From Pseudomonadota bacterium (lineage in GTDB: Bacteria > SZUA-182 > DTGQ01), in assembly GCA_030625085.1 (NCBI GenBank), contig DAOURK010000003.1, positions 1 to 64,000 on the forward strand: a stretch of DNA of 64,000 nucleotides. Direction: 5' to 3'. A program made the translations under genes and the position numbers. This document shows positions 62,102 through 64,000 of this stretch, one piece after another (the stretch's first letter is position 1; each line of letters opens with the position of its first letter). The notes beneath the pieces are model-generated. The model did no database searches, had not been told where the DNA came from, and saw nothing but the letters and a program-made list of their open reading frames with translations.

Positions 62102-62334
62102 AAGCAAAATCCTCATTTATGACTCTGTTGATTTAGTCCAAAATTGTGTGTTTTTTGCGAAAAGAGCACTCATAACATTTTGTTTTTATTAAAGTACAAT
62201 TTCGGCAATTTTATAAAATCATAGTAAATCAGCGGAGTCATTTATTAATATTATAATAATATTATTTAGCCATAAATTCAAGATGCTTCCAAATATTTAC
62301 CGCAATTCCCCTTACTTAGGCCCTTTAGGTGAAT

Positions 62335-62360
62335 AAACGTTGGCAAAAATTCGCTTCGCT
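62335..62360. repeat. AGCGAAGCGAATTTTTG repeat, copy 2 (inverted)
   Basis: AAACGTTGGCAAAAATTCGC then TTCGCT is the reverse complement of 57269-57294 with one mismatch. Confidence 0.8.
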
Positions 62361-62446
62361 AGACGGCCGTCTTTTTTAAGCTTCTAAGCTTGCCAAAGCT
62401 AAATTGCCGAACTCGCTTCGCACAGACAGCGGCAATTTTTTCATTT

Positions 62447-62511
62447 TTGTTTCGCTAAGCAGCTTTACAAAAAGCCTCCCTATATCGCTTCAACGAATAT
62501 TTGCCAACTTC
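62447..62511. repeat. Dispersed repeat with CTTTACAAAAAG core, copy 2
   Basis: Same orientation as 42020-42087. It shares CTTTACAAAAAG, CTCCCTATATCGCTTCA and TTTGCCAACTT. Confidence 0.75.
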
Positions 62512-62567
62512 ACTATATAGATTATAGAAAGAGTAAATGGAATCATCTTTAACAATAAAGCATAATC

Positions 62568-62595
62568 CTTTGTGACCTTTGCCCTCTGTGTGAGG
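62568..62595. repeat. CACAGAG-family repeat
   Basis: CCTTTGTGACCTTTGCCCTC then TGTGTGAG lies 3' of the RNase Z-like gene. Confidence 0.65.
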
Positions 62596-62602
62596 ATAAA
62601 GA

Positions 62603-63583
62603 CTATGATCCCTTAAAGCTCTTTAAGGCCTCTTCAACAATCAAGTGATAGAAGCCGTGATAGCGAGGAGAAAAATGAAAGGCAATCAATTTTTTGGCCC
62701 CAGCATCTCGAGCCAGCATACCTGCTTGATAAGCTGTCAAATGATAACGCTGAGCTGCGAGCTGGCAATCTTTTTCCAGAAAGGCCGCTTCACAGAAAAA
62801 ATAATCCGCTCCTTGGGCTAAAGCTAAAATTTTTTCTCGGTTGCCTGCATTATATACACTGTCAACTACATATACTATTTTTTGCCCATTGGAGACAGTG
62901 AGGATGGATTTAAGTTGAGATAAAGGCATAGGACCTGAGGGAATAATAATACACGTATCTTCAGTCTTTTCGGCTCGGACAGCTTCTTTCAGGTCTTTGA
63001 GCCAAGGCCCTACAGGCAGCCCCATTTTTTCCAGTTTTACCTTGTTTATATTAATGTGTTTTTTTTCCTTGAGGCAAAAAGCCAGGCAAGGGGTACCATG
63101 ATCCAAACAAACAGATTTTATTTGAAAGGATAAGGTGTCTAGCAAAAACTCTTCTTTGGGTAAACTCTCGGGAGGTCGAGAGGCCCTGAAACCTTCTTTG
63201 CAAGGGAAAATACTTCGCACGAGATGATCAGCATGTACCTCTGTTACCTCAAAGCTGAGTTCAGTTTTATAATTGCCAACCAGGTTCCAGGTATATCCCT
63301 GTAGTTTACCGGAAATATTCTTTATAATTCCTGGTGGGCCAAAGACACGAATATATTTTTCTCTTCCCAGTAAAATTCGTAAAAGATAATCAAAACCGTA
63401 GAAGTGGTCCATATGAGTATGAGAGATAAAAATATCCGTCAAGCGAAGGAGGTTTTTAGGTGATATGGTAGAGATATTTCCCAAATCAAAAAGAATTGCT
63501 CTGCGGTCAAAAAGAAAATCGATATATAAAGCCGGGTCTCCGCTGACCTTATTAACCAAATGGGGATGAAAGATTGGTTTCAT
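62603..63583 (-). CDS. RNase Z-like metallo-beta-lactamase-fold hydrolase
   Basis: 326 aa. The MBL zinc motif FISHTHMDHFYGFDYLL lies near residues 52-68 (HxHxDH). GNISTISPKNL, VCLDHGTPCLAFCL (His) and a C-terminal HLTAYQAGMLARDAGAKKLIAFHFSPRY complete the site, a pattern close to tRNase Z. The exosite arm between (about 150-215) is atypical, so tRNA 3' processing is likely but not certain. AAGGAAATTAG precedes the ATG. It stands alone. Confidence 0.82.
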   Translation of the reverse strand: MKPIFHPHLVNKVSGDPALYIDFLFDRRAILFDLGNISTISPKNLLRLTDIFISHTHMDHFYGFDYLLRILLGREKYIRVFGPPGIIKNISGKLQGYTWNLVGNYKTELSFEVTEVHADHLVRSIFPCKEGFRASRPPESLPKEEFLLDTLSFQIKSVCLDHGTPCLAFCLKEKKHININKVKLEKMGLPVGPWLKDLKEAVRAEKTEDTCIIIPSGPMPLSQLKSILTVSNGQKIVYVVDSVYNAGNREKILALAQGADYFFCEAAFLEKDCQLAAQRYHLTAYQAGMLARDAGAKKLIAFHFSPRYHGFYHLIVEEALKSFKGS

Positions 63584-63748
63584 GATGCACTAATTTCCTT
63601 ACCAAAGTTGGTTTGAAAGGTAATGTGAAAGGCTTAATAAAACCGATATATATGAAGATCGAATATTAAATTAATTATCAGAATACATTAATTGATCGAT
63701 TTTGTCATCTAAAAATAGCCATTTAGAGTTGGCCAATCCGAGAAAATC

Positions 63749-63777
63749 TTGACAAAGAGCAAAGAAATTGATATATA
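63749..63777 (+). promoter_or_regulatory. Sigma-70 promoter for metK
   Basis: TTGACA, exactly 17 bp, TATATA, about 47 nt before the metK ATG. No SAM riboswitch fits in this short leader. Confidence 0.7.
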
Positions 63778-63823
63778 TAAGTCCATGTTTTTTTTCTCAT
63801 AATTCATCTCAGGGAGAAAGTCG

Positions 63824-64000
63824 ATGCATAAAAAAGATTATCTATTTACTTCCGAATCTGTCACTGAGGGACATCCTGATAAGATAGCGGATCAGATATC
63901 TGATGCGGTCCTTGATTTTATCTTATCCAAGGACCCGAGAGGGAGAGTAGCCTGCGAAACAATGGTGACTACCGGATTGGCGTTTGTGGCCGGGGAAATC
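63824..64000 (+). CDS. metK: S-adenosylmethionine synthetase (partial, 5' end)
   Basis: The first 59 codons only, running off the window. [20 protein letters not shown] is the MetK N-terminal signature (ATP-binding GHPDK). [15 protein letters not shown] follows as expected. It makes SAM from methionine and ATP. AGGGAGAAAG precedes the ATG. SAM supply is relevant to the radical SAM and FkbM enzymes in the window, but no direct link is shown. Confidence 0.96.
   Translation, partial: MHKKDYLFTSESVTEGHPDKIADQISDAVLDFILSKDPRGRVACETMVTTGLAFVAGEI

Larger units (their letters stand above)
62117..62602. other. Repeat mosaic between DUF4404 and RNase Z-like genes
   Basis: No gene. It holds the repeat copies 62335-62360, 62447-62511 and 62568-62595, a 12-bp palindrome AGACGGCCGTCT with T-run (62361-62377) and a stem AAATTGCCG/CGGCAATTT (62401-62438). 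Confidence 0.6.

Noticed and set aside
63584-63823. SAM riboswitch before metK
   Set aside because: The leader is too short after the TTGACA/TATATA promoter, and no conserved SAM aptamer motif is seen.
1-64000. tRNA or rRNA genes
   Set aside because: No cloverleaf with T-loop GGTTCGAATCC-type sequence or rRNA core motif was recognised in the gaps read. A dedicated tRNA search could still find one.

Overview
The window comes from a motile, diderm (Gram-negative) bacterium that I cannot place in a phylum from sequence alone. It has late lipid A/Kdo genes (lpxB, waaA, lpxK, an LpxL-type acyltransferase), flagellin genes and two sensor kinases. It also has dapL, the diaminopimelate route common outside the Gammaproteobacteria. 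Base composition is low to moderate GC. The intergenic spaces carry many dispersed repeats of the kind seen in uncultured subsurface or sediment lineages.

Layout. (1) 1-1.7 kb: gene debris, with a frameshifted ParB-like pseudogene and an IstB-like transposition-helper remnant, then an AT-rich leader with a perfect sigma-54 promoter motif. (2) 1.7-16.8 kb: a rightward surface-polysaccharide cluster. It makes CDP-4-keto-3,6-dideoxyglucose (rfbG-rfbH-rfbF). It continues with a NeuB-SAF-cupin fusion, a HAD hydrolase, a YerE-like ThDP enzyme and an SDR reductase, which together suggest a branched CDP-3,6-dideoxysugar and possibly an ulosonic acid. It then becomes very AT-rich, with three different radical SAM proteins, a GDP-mannose-type Nudix protein, a sugar C-methyltransferase-like protein and a GT2. 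(3) 16.9-31.3 kb: a GC-richer flagellin island. Flagellin, a divergent flagellin-like protein, FlaF and FlbT lie between a 2491-residue multi-domain glycosyltransferase and a 947-residue GT2/TPR protein. The two large proteins share a duplicated module. Two back-to-back sigma-28 promoters lie between the flagellin genes.

(4) 31.9-33.6 kb: an HD-GYP protein and a PilZ-like protein (c-di-GMP signalling). (5) 33.6-41.6 kb, leftward: panD, panC, panB, folK, dapL, a PAS sensor kinase with a degenerate receiver, hisG and mltG. (6) 42.3-45.6 kb: hemL, an orphan DppC-type permease, nagZ. (7) 46.0-54.3 kb: a DegT-family protein whose catalytic Lys is Arg, then lpxB, a DUF374 acyltransferase, waaA, lpxK, an LpxL-type acyltransferase and the NAD(P)HX repair enzyme Nnr. 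(8) 54.3-64.0 kb: a hybrid sensor kinase, hflK-hflC-purM, an exported zinc-ribbon protein, a DUF4404 protein, an RNase Z-like metallohydrolase and the start of metK.

The most unusual parts are the flagellin island, the branched-sugar/radical SAM cluster and the lysine-less DegT protein ahead of lpxB. No tRNA, rRNA or CRISPR array was seen.
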